A stretch of DNA of 64,000 bases from Selaginella tamariscina (Eukaryota > Streptophyta > Lycopodiopsida > Selaginellales > Selaginellaceae), in NCBI GenBank assembly GCA_003024785.1, contig PUQB01000457.1, positions 1 to 64,000 of the forward strand, given 5' to 3'. The notes under the pieces are model-generated. The model was not told the origin of the DNA and searched no databases. It saw nothing but the letters and a program-made list of their open reading frames with translations. Position numbers and translations under genes: made by a program. This document shows, piece after piece, positions 22,204 to 33,437 of this stretch (positions are counted from its first letter, which is position 1; each line of letters begins with the position of its first letter).

Positions 22204-23430
22204 CCAGTATAAATAATTTATTCAGTTCATTACTTTCTTTTTTCTTTATCTATGCTTATTTATTAGTCACCTCTATTTTCATCTTAAAATATATAATAAG
22301 ATAGATGTGTGTAAAAGACAATAACATATTTATGTCTAATATGTTATATTATATCATTTATATATAACATACACATATCAATATGTGTACATACATGTAT
22401 GTATAATATATAACCATACAAAGCTAAAGAAGAGTTAAATGAAAAAGACAAATGTATATGTATATACAAAGAAGTTATAATGAAAATGCGAATATAGGTT
22501 CAAATAAAAGTAAAAGATGTTAATTCATATTATTTCACCCAAGAAAATACAATAACTTAATAGAGTGTGCTTTTTATTTAGGGTTAGGTATTCCACACCC
22601 GGCCGACATATTCTCTTAATATGAAGAATATTTTGTTTATTTCATTTAAAATGAAATAGATTTGCTTTAAGAAATTAAAAATCATAAATTAAATTGGCAA
22701 TTATAATTTAAATTAAAAAAACAAAAAATCTTTCAAAAGTTATTTTAGTTACAAAATTAATATTTTTTGTTATTTAAAATTTATTTTCAATAATGATATT
22801 CTAAAAACTTTTGTTATTTCTAGTATAATAATATTCAATTTATTACTTTACTTTTTTTTCTTTATTTATGCTTATTTATTAATCACTTTTATTTTAGGTA
22901 GATGTGTAACGTATTTATGTTTAATGTGCTATATTATATCATCTTTATATCAATATGTGTACATATATGTATATATAGTATATATAACCAAACAAAAAAT
23001 CATACACTTTCATATTGCCCAAAAGCTAAAGAAGGGTTAAATAGAAAGACAAATATATATATATATATAAAAGAAGTCATAACAAGAATGCGAATATATT
23101 TGTGTTCACATATTTTATTTCAAATTTAAGTTCAAATAAAAACTAAAAAATGATAATTCATTCTAAAAAAAATATAATAACTTAAATAGAATCTTCTTTA
23201 GGGTTACGGATTCCCAACCAAATCACCCACCAATATATTCTCTTAATATAAAAATAATCTACTTTATTTTAAATGAAATATACAAAATATTTCTTAAATT
23301 AAGATCATAAATTAGATTTAGCAATTATATTTTAAATTTAAAAAATAAAAAAATCACTCATAATTACAAAATTAATATTTTTTGTTATTTCAAATTTATT
23401 TTCAATAATGATGTTCACATTTTTTTTATA
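22204..23430. repeat. Two diverged tandem units of about 616 bp
   Basis: Unit starts are CCAGTATAAATAATTTATTC at 22204 and CTAGTATAATAATATTC at about 22820. Shared landmarks in both are CTTTATTTATGCTTATTTATTA, CAATATGTGTACAT, AAGCTAAAGAAG, GAATGCGAATATA and TATTCTCTTAATAT. No coding potential beyond chance. Confidence 0.6.
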
Positions 23431-23630
23431 GGATGAGTTGAAAACTTTGGATTCACGAAATAAAACCTGAGATGGTTATACAATTGAAAATTATTATGTT
23501 ATCTTTTTTGAAGTCATCACAATCACACCTAGGACGTAACAATATACATACTTACCTACCAAATTTAATGCAGACTTTTTCATAATTACCCTAATTAGTA
23601 AACTTAAATAACCATTTTAACCATTTGTAT

Positions 23631-23814
23631 TGAAAAGGATGTGTATTCAACCTTAAGGATACTTACAAAGATAGCAAACCCTTCCTTATATACAAGGAAG
23701 TTAAGCTATTTTAGGCAACCTTTGATCTAATCCTTTTATCCTATGTGGCATCCATATTTAGTTCTAGTATATGCCTTAGAATATACCCAAGGTATATTCC
23801 GTAGAATCCTTACA
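23631..23814 (-). mobile_element. 3' LTR of gypsy element H
   Basis: A 184-bp LTR (TGAAAAGGATGTG to GAATCCTTACA on the plus strand), paired with 28019-28192. The element is transcribed leftward. GTAT precedes it and GTAT follows the other LTR, a 4-bp target duplication. The complement of a polypurine tract (TTACTCCCTCCTCT) follows at 23815. Confidence 0.85.
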
Positions 23815-25130
23815 TTACTCCCTCCTCTGGATTCGAACGTCGATGATACTGAGACAGTCGTTGAACATGCACATTTTGATCCACTCCCTCTGAATTGCGG
23901 ACTGTGTACACTTGAGGACCCAATTTTTGTACAATGGAATATGGACCAAGTCGTTTGGAAATTAATCCAGAGGACAACCCTTTGAATGCATCTTTGGATA
24001 TAAAACTAACACTTCATCACCCACAGCATAATCAGGGACAAACGAATGTCGAGCATTATAGTGTCGTTGCTGTACCTCCTGAGCATGTGTTAACTTTGTC
24101 AACATTTCCTTACGCAATACCGGAAGAGTACGATCCAAATACCGACTCCACATTTGTGCATATGTTGAAACAGGACGAAAAGAGGGGAACCAACATCAGA
24201 AGGAAACACAGGGGAACGACCATACAAGAATGAAATGGAGAGACTCCAGTGGACTGGTGTACAGAAGACACATAAGCAAACTGAAGGAGGGGTAAGTACT
24301 GATCCCAGTCGGTTTGGCGCTGATTCACATACTTAGATAACATACACTTGAAAGTCGGTTGAGTCGCTCTACTAGACCATCCGTTTCTGGATGATAGGGT
24401 GTTGTGAAAGACTGTTTGATTCCCAACCTTGTAGTTAGCAAACTCAAAACTTCAGCTGTGAAATGGGGTCCTTGATCTGAAAGAATCCGCTCTGGACATC
24501 CATGCCTTAACACAATAAGAAATCTGCCACATGAGTTGCCTTGGCCTCCGGAAGAGCCCGACCTCCACATACCGTGTCAAATAGTCTAACAGAACAATAA
24601 CATATGTATTCCCTGCTGTCGTTGCTGGAAATGGTCCAATGAGATCATATGCAACCAGCTCAAAAGGACGATGAACTTGAATAGATTGCAGACGACCACT
24701 AGGAGGAGTGGAACGAGGATTCCGAACTTGACAGAGATGACATGTTTGTAAATATTGATGAAGGTCATGTCGGAGCTGAGGCCAATAGAACCGTGAACGT
24801 AACTTGTCCAACACTTTGTGAAACCCAAGATGACCAGAGAGAGGGTCATCATGGAATGCATGAAGAAAGTGAGGTACATAGCATGATGGGATTACCAACC
24901 GAGGTGGGGTACCTGTACTACTTTGTCCCACAAAATAAAGAAGATCCTCTACCATCATGAACTTTGCAACATGGTCCCGAAAATCACTATCAACATCTGC
25001 AACCAACTCAGGAGCTTTGAGTGCATCTATTATCCGTTGACTCCATGGTTCCAAGCGTTGTGCCAACTTAATCTCACGAAGACTAGGCAAAGGTGTAGGT
25101 TCTAAAGATGGCAAGACACCTATAGCAACT
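23815..25130 (-). pseudogene. Element H integrase and C-terminus
   Basis: Minus-strand reading from 25130 gives the zinc-finger region (HLGFHKVLDKLRSRFYWP..CHLCQVRNP), then AYDLIGPFPATTAGNTYVIVLLDYLTRYVEV (first catalytic Asp), then ILSDQGPHFTAEVLS (second Asp) and YHPETDGLVERLNR (Glu region), split by frameshifts near 24570 and 24340. The C-terminal GDEVLVLYPK-type domain is at 24090-24060. No chromodomain is seen. Confidence 0.8.
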
Positions 25131-26620
25131 GGTGCCCGTGACAAAGCATCCACATCTGCCATGGAAGAACCTGGACGATGATGAACTGTGAATTGATAAT
25201 CTTGCAATGCTAAGGCCCACGCGCATGTCGACCCATTAGATGTTCTTCTTTAATACCGAATGTACTGCAACATGATCACATTCCACCAAGGTTGAAGAAC
25301 CATGAAGATAAGCATGAAACTTATGAAATGCCCAAACCACAGCTAAACATTCCTTATCAGTAGTTGAATAATTGAGTTCTGGACCACTGAGACTTCGACT
25401 AGCATATGCAATGGGATGTCGTTGACCTGATTCTGGATCTTCTTGCATGAGATCAGCACCCAGACCAATATCTGAAGCATCAGTACGAAGAACAAGGACG
25501 AGAGAAATCAGGATAATGAAGAAGGGGAGGTTAAGAGATGGATAAGAGACTCAAAGGAGGATTGACACTGAGAGGACATGAGAAAGAAGGAGAACGAAGC
25601 AAAGCACGTAGTGGAGCCGTTTCATCTGCTAAACGTGGAATGAACTTGCCAAGTAAGTCACCTTGCCCAAAAATCTCTGAAGTTCGTGATGTGTTTTTGG
25701 AATCGGGAACTCCTTCACTGCCTGAATCTTTGTGGATCTGGACGAACACCCTCACGAGAGATAACAACTCCCAAATACTTTACAGAAGTCTAACCAAACT
25801 TGCACTTTGACAATTTCAACATTAATCGATATCGCCGCAACCGTGATAAGATTTGCTCCACGTGAGCCAAATGTTCTTCCCATGTACCAGTTGAATGCAC
25901 CAAAAGATCATCCACAAACACTCCTGCAAAAGATTCCAAACCTCGAATGACTTCATCCATGAGTCTTTGAAACGTGCTGGAGCATTCATCAAACCAAAAG
26001 GCATCACCGTGAACTCATACAATCCATTGGGTGTTCGAAAAGCAGTCTTGGCTGCATCTGCTGAATTGAGAGGAACCTGCCAATAGCCTGAAGCTAATCT
26101 AGTGTCGTGAACCAACGACTCTTCCCCAATTTGTCAATAAGGTCATCCATGCGTGGCATAGGATAACTATCCGGTACTGTCACATGATTCAAAGGCCGAA
26201 AATCAATCGTAAAACCTACCTCCGTCTGCTTTGTCAATGATATGGGGTCGAAGCCCACGGACTACAAGACGGACGTACCACTCCTTGAGCTAACATATCC
26301 CGAACCGCTTGTGCCATTTCTTGCTTCTCTCGTGGACGAACTGAGCCTTTATTGGTGCAGCATCTTTTGTATCAATGCGATGGCGAGTGTTAACCGCAGT
26401 CCTCCCTACCACTACTGGTTGTTGTAGATCTGGGAACCGACGAAGAAGCTTTTCCATATCCTTTTGACGACATTCTGGAGATGGATCGGGAGGAAAGACC
26501 ACCTCTGCAGCAGCTGAAGAGATGCTTGAACTCCAAATTGTATTGTAGGTTGTGATTGTAAGGAAGAATAACCTGGAATGAAAACCTCGTGTTGAAGTCC
26601 ACATGTACACCCTCAACACG
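25131..26620 (-). pseudogene. Element H reverse transcriptase and RNase H
   Basis: RT motifs on the minus strand: ASGYWQVPLNSADAAKTAFR near 26095-26035, LYEFTVMPFGLMNAPARF, and the active-site FVDD segment at about 25918-25900 (GVFVDDLLVHS). RNase H is at 25448-25236 (SRSLSGPELNYSTTDKECLA, LVECDHVAVHSV). RT upstream fingers lie near 26340 (PIKAQFVHERSKKW). Frameshifts occur at about 25820 and 26115. Confidence 0.8.
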
Positions 26621-26775
26621 CATCCAATTGAAACCCAAAATCACATCATACAATTGGGAAGGCATGACCCGAAGAGGTAACACCTTAGAATACAGTCCTA
26701 AACGAATAGGGGCATAACAAGCTTGGGAAGAAATAGCAGAAGACTTATTATCTCCATACAATATTCGAGTGTTCG

Positions 26776-26985
26776 CTAAGCAGGTTTCACCGGAAGAGAA
26801 CACTGTGTCACTAAGGAATGTCGAATGGATGAAATGGCAGACCCAGAATCAAGAAGAATTGATACTGGATGATCACACATAGAACCTTCAAAAGAAAAGA
26901 CAACAGGTTCCTTCTCAGGTGTTCCAACCACACCTTGTAACCTCACACCACGAAAACACAGAGGTTGTAAAACCCCATCACACAA
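26776..26985 (-). pseudogene. Element H aspartic protease
   Basis: The retropepsin core PVSILLDSGSAISSIRHSLV is intact (DSGS). The frame continues for about 70 codons and then shifts near 26790 into the RT-side frame. Its place between zinc knuckle and RT is as in other Ty3/gypsy elements. Confidence 0.8.
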
Positions 26986-27061
26986 TCCCTCTGTTGCATT
27001 GGTGACGGGAACTAGTTTTCCTGCTCATTATCAAAAAGAGGTAATACATCCACTAGTGGAA

Positions 27062-27930
27062 CTACAACTTCCTGTCTTGTACCCCTTGATGAGCTGGACG
27101 TTGACGATTGGCACACTCCACCGCTAAATGTCCAAATCCTTGGCATTCAAAACACTGTATTCCACGTCCGCGCTGTTGACCACGTCCCGACCTCCGTATC
27201 CACGACCCGTCCTCGTCCTCATCCTCGTCGCATGGGTTGGAATGCCGCCTGTGGAATTGCAACATCTACCTCCATGGGTTGTGGATGAGCAGCTAGTGGC
27301 AGAGGGGTTGGTCCAAGCAATCCAGGTTGAATGTGAGCAGTAGAGGAGGCAGCACCATCTTCAAGTGCTTGTGCATTTGAATAGCATCTTCCAAGTTGCC
27401 GGGCGATGTCCACGAACAGGGACTCCTGCTGTACCTAATACTTGATAAAAGAGCCCTTTCTTCACTACTTCAGACATGTTAGGATCCACTCGGGCCAAAT
27501 GGTTCTTAAAGCGGACTCAAACTGTGCAGCCGTTTCACCACCTTTTCGCTGCAACCTTAAAACTTCATCTAATGACACCGAAGCATCGGCATGATGCCCG
27601 AATGCAATTGCCAATGCTGATAAAGATAAATCAATTGTAGCCTTGGACGCCAGGGCTAGGTGTTGGAACCACAAGGCAGCAGATCCGCAAGCAAGGTGTC
27701 AGCTCACGTAGTTGATGGAGGGGGTCCCACTGGTGATATGCAGCCACCATACGAAAGTGTTCAACCCAAGCATGTGCATCTTCTGTAGCTGCTCCTGAGA
27801 AAGAATCAGGACAAAGACGAGGATTATACCTAGTTGGATTATGGGTTCTTTGCGTTAAGATACCAAGCAATTGTTGTGTCTGAACCTGGGATTCTGCTAT
27901 GGCCTGCAAAAAGTTGTTCCACATAAATAG
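27062..27930 (-). pseudogene. Element H gag
   Basis: From right to left: N-terminal segment ESQVQTQQLLGILTQRTHNP and WVEHFRMVAAYHQWDP near 27890-27720; a capsid-like LQRKGGETAAQFESALR near 27560-27520; and zinc knuckle CFECQGFGHLAVEC near 27165-27125 (CX2CX4HX4C), preceded by a Gly/Arg-rich stretch. Three frame changes are present. The leader with the primer site lies to its right. Confidence 0.8.
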
Positions 27931-28001
27931 CCATAGCTAACTAAGAAGAGAAGAAAAGAAAGAAAGAAGAAAGACTTAAGAAAAAGATGAACTAGAGACT
28001 A

Positions 28002-28017
28002 CCCGGCATCTCCACCA
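28002..28017 (-). promoter_or_regulatory. tRNA primer binding site of element H
   Basis: Read on the minus strand just after the 5' LTR: TGGTGGAGATGCCGGG, the form of a PBS complementary to a tRNA 3' end with CCA. I cannot name the tRNA. Contrast with family B, which has no such site. Confidence 0.75.
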
Positions 28018-28018
28018 A

Positions 28019-28192
28019 TGAAAAGGACGTGTATTTAACCTTAAGGATACTTACAACCCTTCCTTATATACAAGGAAGTTAAGCTATTTTAGGCAACCTT
28101 TGATCTAATCCTTTTATCTTATGTGGCATTCATATTTAGTTCTAGTATATGCTTTAGAATATACCCAAGGTATATTCCATAGAATCCTTACA
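28019..28192 (-). mobile_element. 5' LTR of gypsy element H
   Basis: A 174-bp LTR, near-identical to 23631-23814 apart from a short deletion near 28057. Followed by GTATTCTCGGTTCAC, which continues the host sequence seen uninterrupted, in inverted form, at 21108-21125 in the other arm (the empty site). Confidence 0.85.
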
Positions 28193-28963
28193 GTATTCTC
28201 GGTTCACGTGCTTCTTCATTGTTATTCTTCCTTTATCGAACATATAAGCAAATGATTTTGTCAATTTTACGCGTTTTAACCGTGTTAAACCTTGAACCCT
28301 AAACCCGTAAACTGCCTGGCCACCTGGCAACAATTCGACATTCTCCTCAACAGTGATATATCCCCTGCTGTTCTTGCTGTTTCTTCCCTTCATTCGCATG
28401 ATTTCGGCTCGGAATTTCTTAATCTCTCATATCTGCATTCGCCGTTTCACGGCTTGATCGGATTCGGTAATCTTTCCCCCACGTTTCAGCGTTTCTCGGC
28501 TTGATCTCACACAAAGAAGCTGCATTTCTTGCTGTTCTTCACGATGTCAGCTCGAGATCACTAGGCGCGGCTATTTCTTCCCGGGACTTGGGCGTCAAAA
28601 GAGGTTTCTAACGATTTAAAAGAATTTCCGGCATCGCGATCCTGAGTGATTCTGCGTTGTCCTGACAAAGAAGCTCCATTTTTGCTGTTCTTCACGATTT
28701 CCACTCGGAATGTACAAGGCGGAGCGATTTTGTTCACGTTGTCCGGAGGCACAGAGAGATTGTGAGCAGGAAGGTCGAGGTTCCAGAGATTTCTCGGGGG
28801 TTTTCCAGCCGAAAGAGGTTTCGTCAAGAAGCGGCCTCAACTTCAATTTCTATCAGCAGCCAGTCCATTTCCTGCACAGTGATTTTCCCGATTTCTTGCA
28901 GTCGGCCCCGGATCGGAAAGGCGAAGCCGCATTACGATCCCGTGGGATTTCTATTTCACAGGA
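28193..28963 (+). promoter_or_regulatory. Promoter and 5' leader of the intact PLATZ gene
   Basis: No separate gene. 28260-28346 and 28640-28960 match the left arm, so the duplication carried the promoter. 28347-28640 is specific to this copy. Element H ends at 28192, so any upstream control now lies behind a retrotransposon. The transcript start is not determinable here. Confidence 0.5.
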
Positions 28964-29556
28964 ATGTCTCGGCTCGGAGACGTGGTGAGTCTTTGCCAAA
29001 TTTCTCTTTCCCTTTGTGTTTACAAATCTTTCAGAATGACAATGAAAGGGGACAGAAGATCCGGGATCTTCTACTCGCGACGTTCTACAGCCCATGCGAT
29101 TGCTCCAAACCGATCCGTCCTCGGAACTATTTCTGTGTGAATTGTTCTCAGGTACTATGCGCTCGCTGTCGTCACGGGGATCATTTGGTTCTTCAGGTAA
29201 GTTCTTCGGCCAAGAATCGGCAAATGGGAAATGTATTAACTTGCTGTTTGATTCGCAGATACGGAAAGCTTCGGGCCAATGCGCACTCAGTCTTTCAGAC
29301 GCGAGGTCAGTTCTCAACGTCGGACGTATTCAGCCCTACATTATCAACGGCGCCCCTGTGGTTCATCTCAAGAACGAGCCTCCAAAGGACCACGGGTCAG
29401 ATTGTGGCTCCTGTAGAATTTGCCATCGGAAGCTGTCAAACGAATCATTTTTCTGCAGCATTTCTTGCAAGGTACTTACCACACATGGGTTCCATTGGTT
29501 TTCTGTTTTCTGATTGTCCGAAATTCTGTTGAAAGGTTTAAATCGTCATTTAGTCT

Positions 29557-29619
<63 letters not shown>

Positions 29620-30288
29620 ATCGTGAAATATCCTCTGTGTTTGTGTAGTTAAGTCTTAGCCAGAGGACCACACGTATAAATAAAATAACTTTATGACGAG
29701 TGTATATATCTATGTGTACAGAGTTAATATTAACATACATGGATTGTAGACATATATATATGGTGCCACATTATACTTGGTTCAAGGTTTTCTGCTATAA
29801 CACACACACACATCACCTTATATAAGAAAGAGGTCAAGAGCGTGTAAAAACACCACACACAGACGCACGCACGCACACACACTGCAGATATGTATTTACA
29901 AACTTAAAATTTCCAGGTTGAATGGGTGAATACGAGCAACGACACGTGCATGTCCATGAATCCATCTGAAGGCGACAAGAAGCTTGGGCCTCCAATGAGT
30001 TTTTTCAAGAAAAGCCGCAAGAGGAAGTACGTGGACACGAACAATGAAGAGGTAAATGTATTCCGTATTTCAAGAGCGTGTTTAGAACACACACACAGAC
30101 ACATACACATACACACTGCAGATATGTGTGTCTCACTTAAATACATAACATAATGATTAGTGCTGGTTATTAACATGCAGAGGGAAGTGCCAGGACCATC
30201 CACACCACCATTGGCCGAAGATCGCAAAGCAGTCGTGACTCGCACTCACAGGCGTAAGGGAATTCCAATTAGAGCACCTATGTACTGA
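28964..30288 (+). CDS. PLATZ-family zinc-dependent DNA-binding protein
   Basis: A complete five-exon model with GT-AG introns and no frame break: 28964-28984, 29035-29196, 29259-29471, 29917-30051, 30181-30288 (639 nt, 212 residues). PLATZ proteins are plant transcription regulators that bind AT-rich DNA through zinc. Diagnostic features: IRDLLLATFYSPC, then a B-box-like Cys/His set (CDCSKP..NYFCVNCSQVLCARCRHGDH), VLQIRKAS across the intron 2 junction, SDARSVLNVGRIQPYIINGA, a second Cys cluster CRICHRKL..FFCSISCK, and the C-terminal RRKGIPIRAP. The start gives a short N-terminus (MSRLGDV) in its own exon. All exon lengths are multiples of three. The inverted copy at 19321-20600 is broken, so this is the only plausible functional one here. 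Confidence 0.93.
29563..29617 (+). repeat. (TC)n(AC)n microsatellite in PLATZ intron 3
   Basis: A run of TC followed directly by a run of AC inside the 445-bp third intron. Counterpart of 19924-19988. Confidence 0.95.
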
Positions 30289-31532
30289 GCTCGTAATTAT
30301 TTATTGGCATATTTATTAGTTTATAGTATGATTTAAGCAGGACATTGTGGTATTTATTGTGTGAAGTTTAATAATATTATAGACATAGATTGTTTATATT
30401 TATACCAAATGGTGCTCTTTATTTATTTATTTATTTTGGTTTATATTAGGTTAAGAAACAAAACTACAATGGTAAAAAGTATAATTTTATTTATAAGGAA
30501 GATATAAAACCATCTCTTTATTTGGGAACCTTTGTAATGATTCACATTAGTGACAGATCAGCATATATATTAATATATTTTAATCATATAAATTATATTT
30601 AACATGTAATCCCAAATTTAGAAATAGACCGGTCAATGTTACACCATTTGTGGATTTAATTATTTAATAATAATTTTTATTACTTAATTATTATTTTTAA
30701 CCTAGTGAGTTTTATCCATAAATTAAATCATTAATATAATTATTATTTTTAATATCATAAATTTGTCCTTAACATTTTATGTATGTATTTTTGAGTAAAT
30801 TTATTTCTAAATTAAATCCTTAATTTAATTGATAACTTGATTTAAATAATGAGTTTTAAAATAAATTCATCAGGTCAAATATAACCTTAATCTAGTAATA
30901 AAATGAACTTTTTAATAAAATAAACCTTTAAGTTGTTAACTTTAAAATAACCACTAAATAAAGTTTCAAATTTAAAATAATCATCGACTGTAATAAAATA
31001 TTTACCATTTCATCATATATGCATGTTATAACTAAAATAGGCATGACTATAATCTCATTTCTTAATAATTAATAATTTTAACTATTTAATTAACATTTTA
31101 ATAATATTAAAAAAATATTCTTTAAAATATATGTTTAAAAATAAAGTATTCTTTAAAATATTCTATTTTATATTCGACCTATATATATAAATATATCCAT
31201 ACTTATACAATTAAAATATAATTATACTTGTTTTTAATAATCACGGCAGTTTTGATACTACATCCTGAAAACAACAATGTTGAGCTTGTCTCTTATATAA
31301 TATATTTTATATGATATAAAGAATCATATTATATATTAGACACATGAATTAATGTCCTAAATTCATTTCCATGAAAGACATCTCAAATTGTTGATCTCTC
31401 TATCTCTCACACAAACACACACACATGATATGATCCTGTAAACTTCAGATTTATTTAAATAGTTTTAGATATAGTAGACAATCCCATGTATCTAATCCAT
31501 TTCCATCAAATTGTTGATCTATATATATGTGA

Positions 31533-31584
<52 letters not shown>

Positions 31585-31640
31585 TATATGATCCTGTACT
31601 TACGATTTATTTAGATACTATAAGTAATAGTAAATTATCT
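30289..31640. other. AT-rich intergenic region with microsatellites
   Basis: No gene. The first 450 bp is the right-arm counterpart of 18878-19320 (inverted), including the TTAACCTAGTGAGTTTTATC phrase near 30690. (CT)n(CA)n runs lie near 31390-31420 and 31533-31583. Confidence 0.7.
31533..31583 (+). repeat. (CT)n(CA)n microsatellite
   Basis: CT run followed by CA run, the same compound type as in the PLATZ intron and at 39159-39181. Confidence 0.95.
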
Positions 31641-32017
31641 AGCGCTATATATACACCCGTAAACTTCAGAAACCAGATAAATCGGATACATGAATATAAC
31701 AAGGCATATGTTTGCGTTCTGCGTGGCTTTTATATACACACTTACGTGGTTCGACAAGATTGAAGAAAGCCGGGTAATATTGTGTTGCAGATGTCTAGTG
31801 TTAAATTGATTATCGTCCTCAATAAGCTTTACACGTCCCTTTCCAATAATCGCTCTGACAAATAAAAGTTTTTGAGATGCGGCATTATTTATAGTATATA
31901 TGTAAGAAAATACACGTACACAGTTTGTGCAAGATGTTAATAACATATATATGATATGTGTATAAATGTATGTGATATACATATATAAATAATGTACACA
32001 TATACGCACGCACGTAC

Positions 32018-33404
32018 CAGAAGGGTCATAAGAAACACTATTTTGCAAGAGTGGTTGTTTTGTGCGTCAGAATCGCCATAGCCAAACAAAGATTCTCTCA
32101 TTCTTTCTACAGCTGCAGCATCCAAAGAATGTTCCATTCCCTTCAGTTGCTCTCTTTGTTAATAAAAGAGGTGGTCGTGTCTGTATCATCAAAACTAACG
32201 TTATTCACGTGTGTACATCTGGCGCTGCAAAATGAAAGCAGATATGTCGCGGTACGATTAATTAAAATAACTAACTCGCTAACTATAATAATTATATTGA
32301 TTGATTAATAGATTATAAGAGGGAAATGTTGGTAGTATGACTTACACCTGTTTTTTAGTTATTCGCAACCAAACGATTATGTCATTCTTTTTGGCGAGCT
32401 TTTGCACTATCTTGAGTATTTGGAAAAATGTCGCTCTTCATACGACGCAAAAAGTAAGGTGCAATGCGTTCTCGCAGCTCCTGTAATACATACACAAAAT
32501 ATATATAAACGTATATACCGTATGTGACATGTATATCTGTGCACACATTATATATATACATATGTATATAGTATGCAAGTGTAGTGTATGTATGCGTACC
32601 TATGTACATATACAAGGACACACACACAGGTACATATATAAAACCTTGACCAAATTCGTTTCTGTCTGGAGGCATGCTTCGTTGCCACTTAAAATGAGAT
32701 TTTCATACTTAGCCTTAAATCTGAGTAATCACACGATTAAACAGAGAATAAGATATGACAATTAAATATCTTACTCTTTGCGATCACCTAGAAGCTCTGG
32801 GCAGCAGAAGTCATAAAGAGCCCACATTTCCTATACTCAAATTGTTTAGTACAGGTACCAACTAACATTAAGCATAGATAATGTGTAGTAATATTATATA
32901 GTTACGAAGTTTAATAATCGCTAAGTCTCTTGTAGAAAAGCTCCACCATACGATGATCATCTTCGTTAGCTTAACAAACGCTTACAATTGGTCTTTAGTA
33001 TATTACAGATTATTAATATATACAGTAAGTTACGCAAACAACTAGCTCATTCAGATGCATATAACAGTGGCAACGTTCATTTAGAATACTAAACATACAG
33101 TAAAGTATGTTACTACTTTAAGACGACTTATGCTAGATTATCCATTATAATTACATGTTAATGCTACAGTGTCATGACAGCAGTATATTAGTAAGAGAAT
33201 TTTCTATATGTATTGCTATAATTAGCATATGAGACCGTACAATTAGCTGTACACGACGATAGGAGATTACGTACCCGCAAGTTGTTCTGTATAGGAGTTC
33301 CACTTATAATGATGCGACGACCACTTGGAATCTCTTTCAAGCTCTTTATTCGTTGAGTCGTAGGATATTTGATGAAATGTCCCTGTAAAATATAAAATGC
33401 CATG

Positions 33405-33437
<33 letters not shown>

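Larger units (their letters stand above)
21101..23630. other. AT-rich centre of the PLATZ inverted duplication
   Basis: No gene. The outer parts are inverted repeats of each other: 21110-21310 matches 23440-23625 reversed (shared phrases ACAATCACACCT, TAGTAAACTTAAATAACC), and diverged matches continue inward to about 21360-21530 versus 23180-23350 (CCCAACCAAATCA). The element H insertion begins just outside at 23631. Confidence 0.65.

Noticed and set aside
28762-29532. 256-codon plus-strand frame over the right PLATZ gene
   Set aside because: It reads through leader, two introns and exons; the spliced model starting at 28964 explains the conserved residues with canonical introns.
31640-31870. 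Next exon of the PICH-like gene
   Set aside because: An open stretch with a GTAAGT exists, but I could not match it to helicase motif IV.
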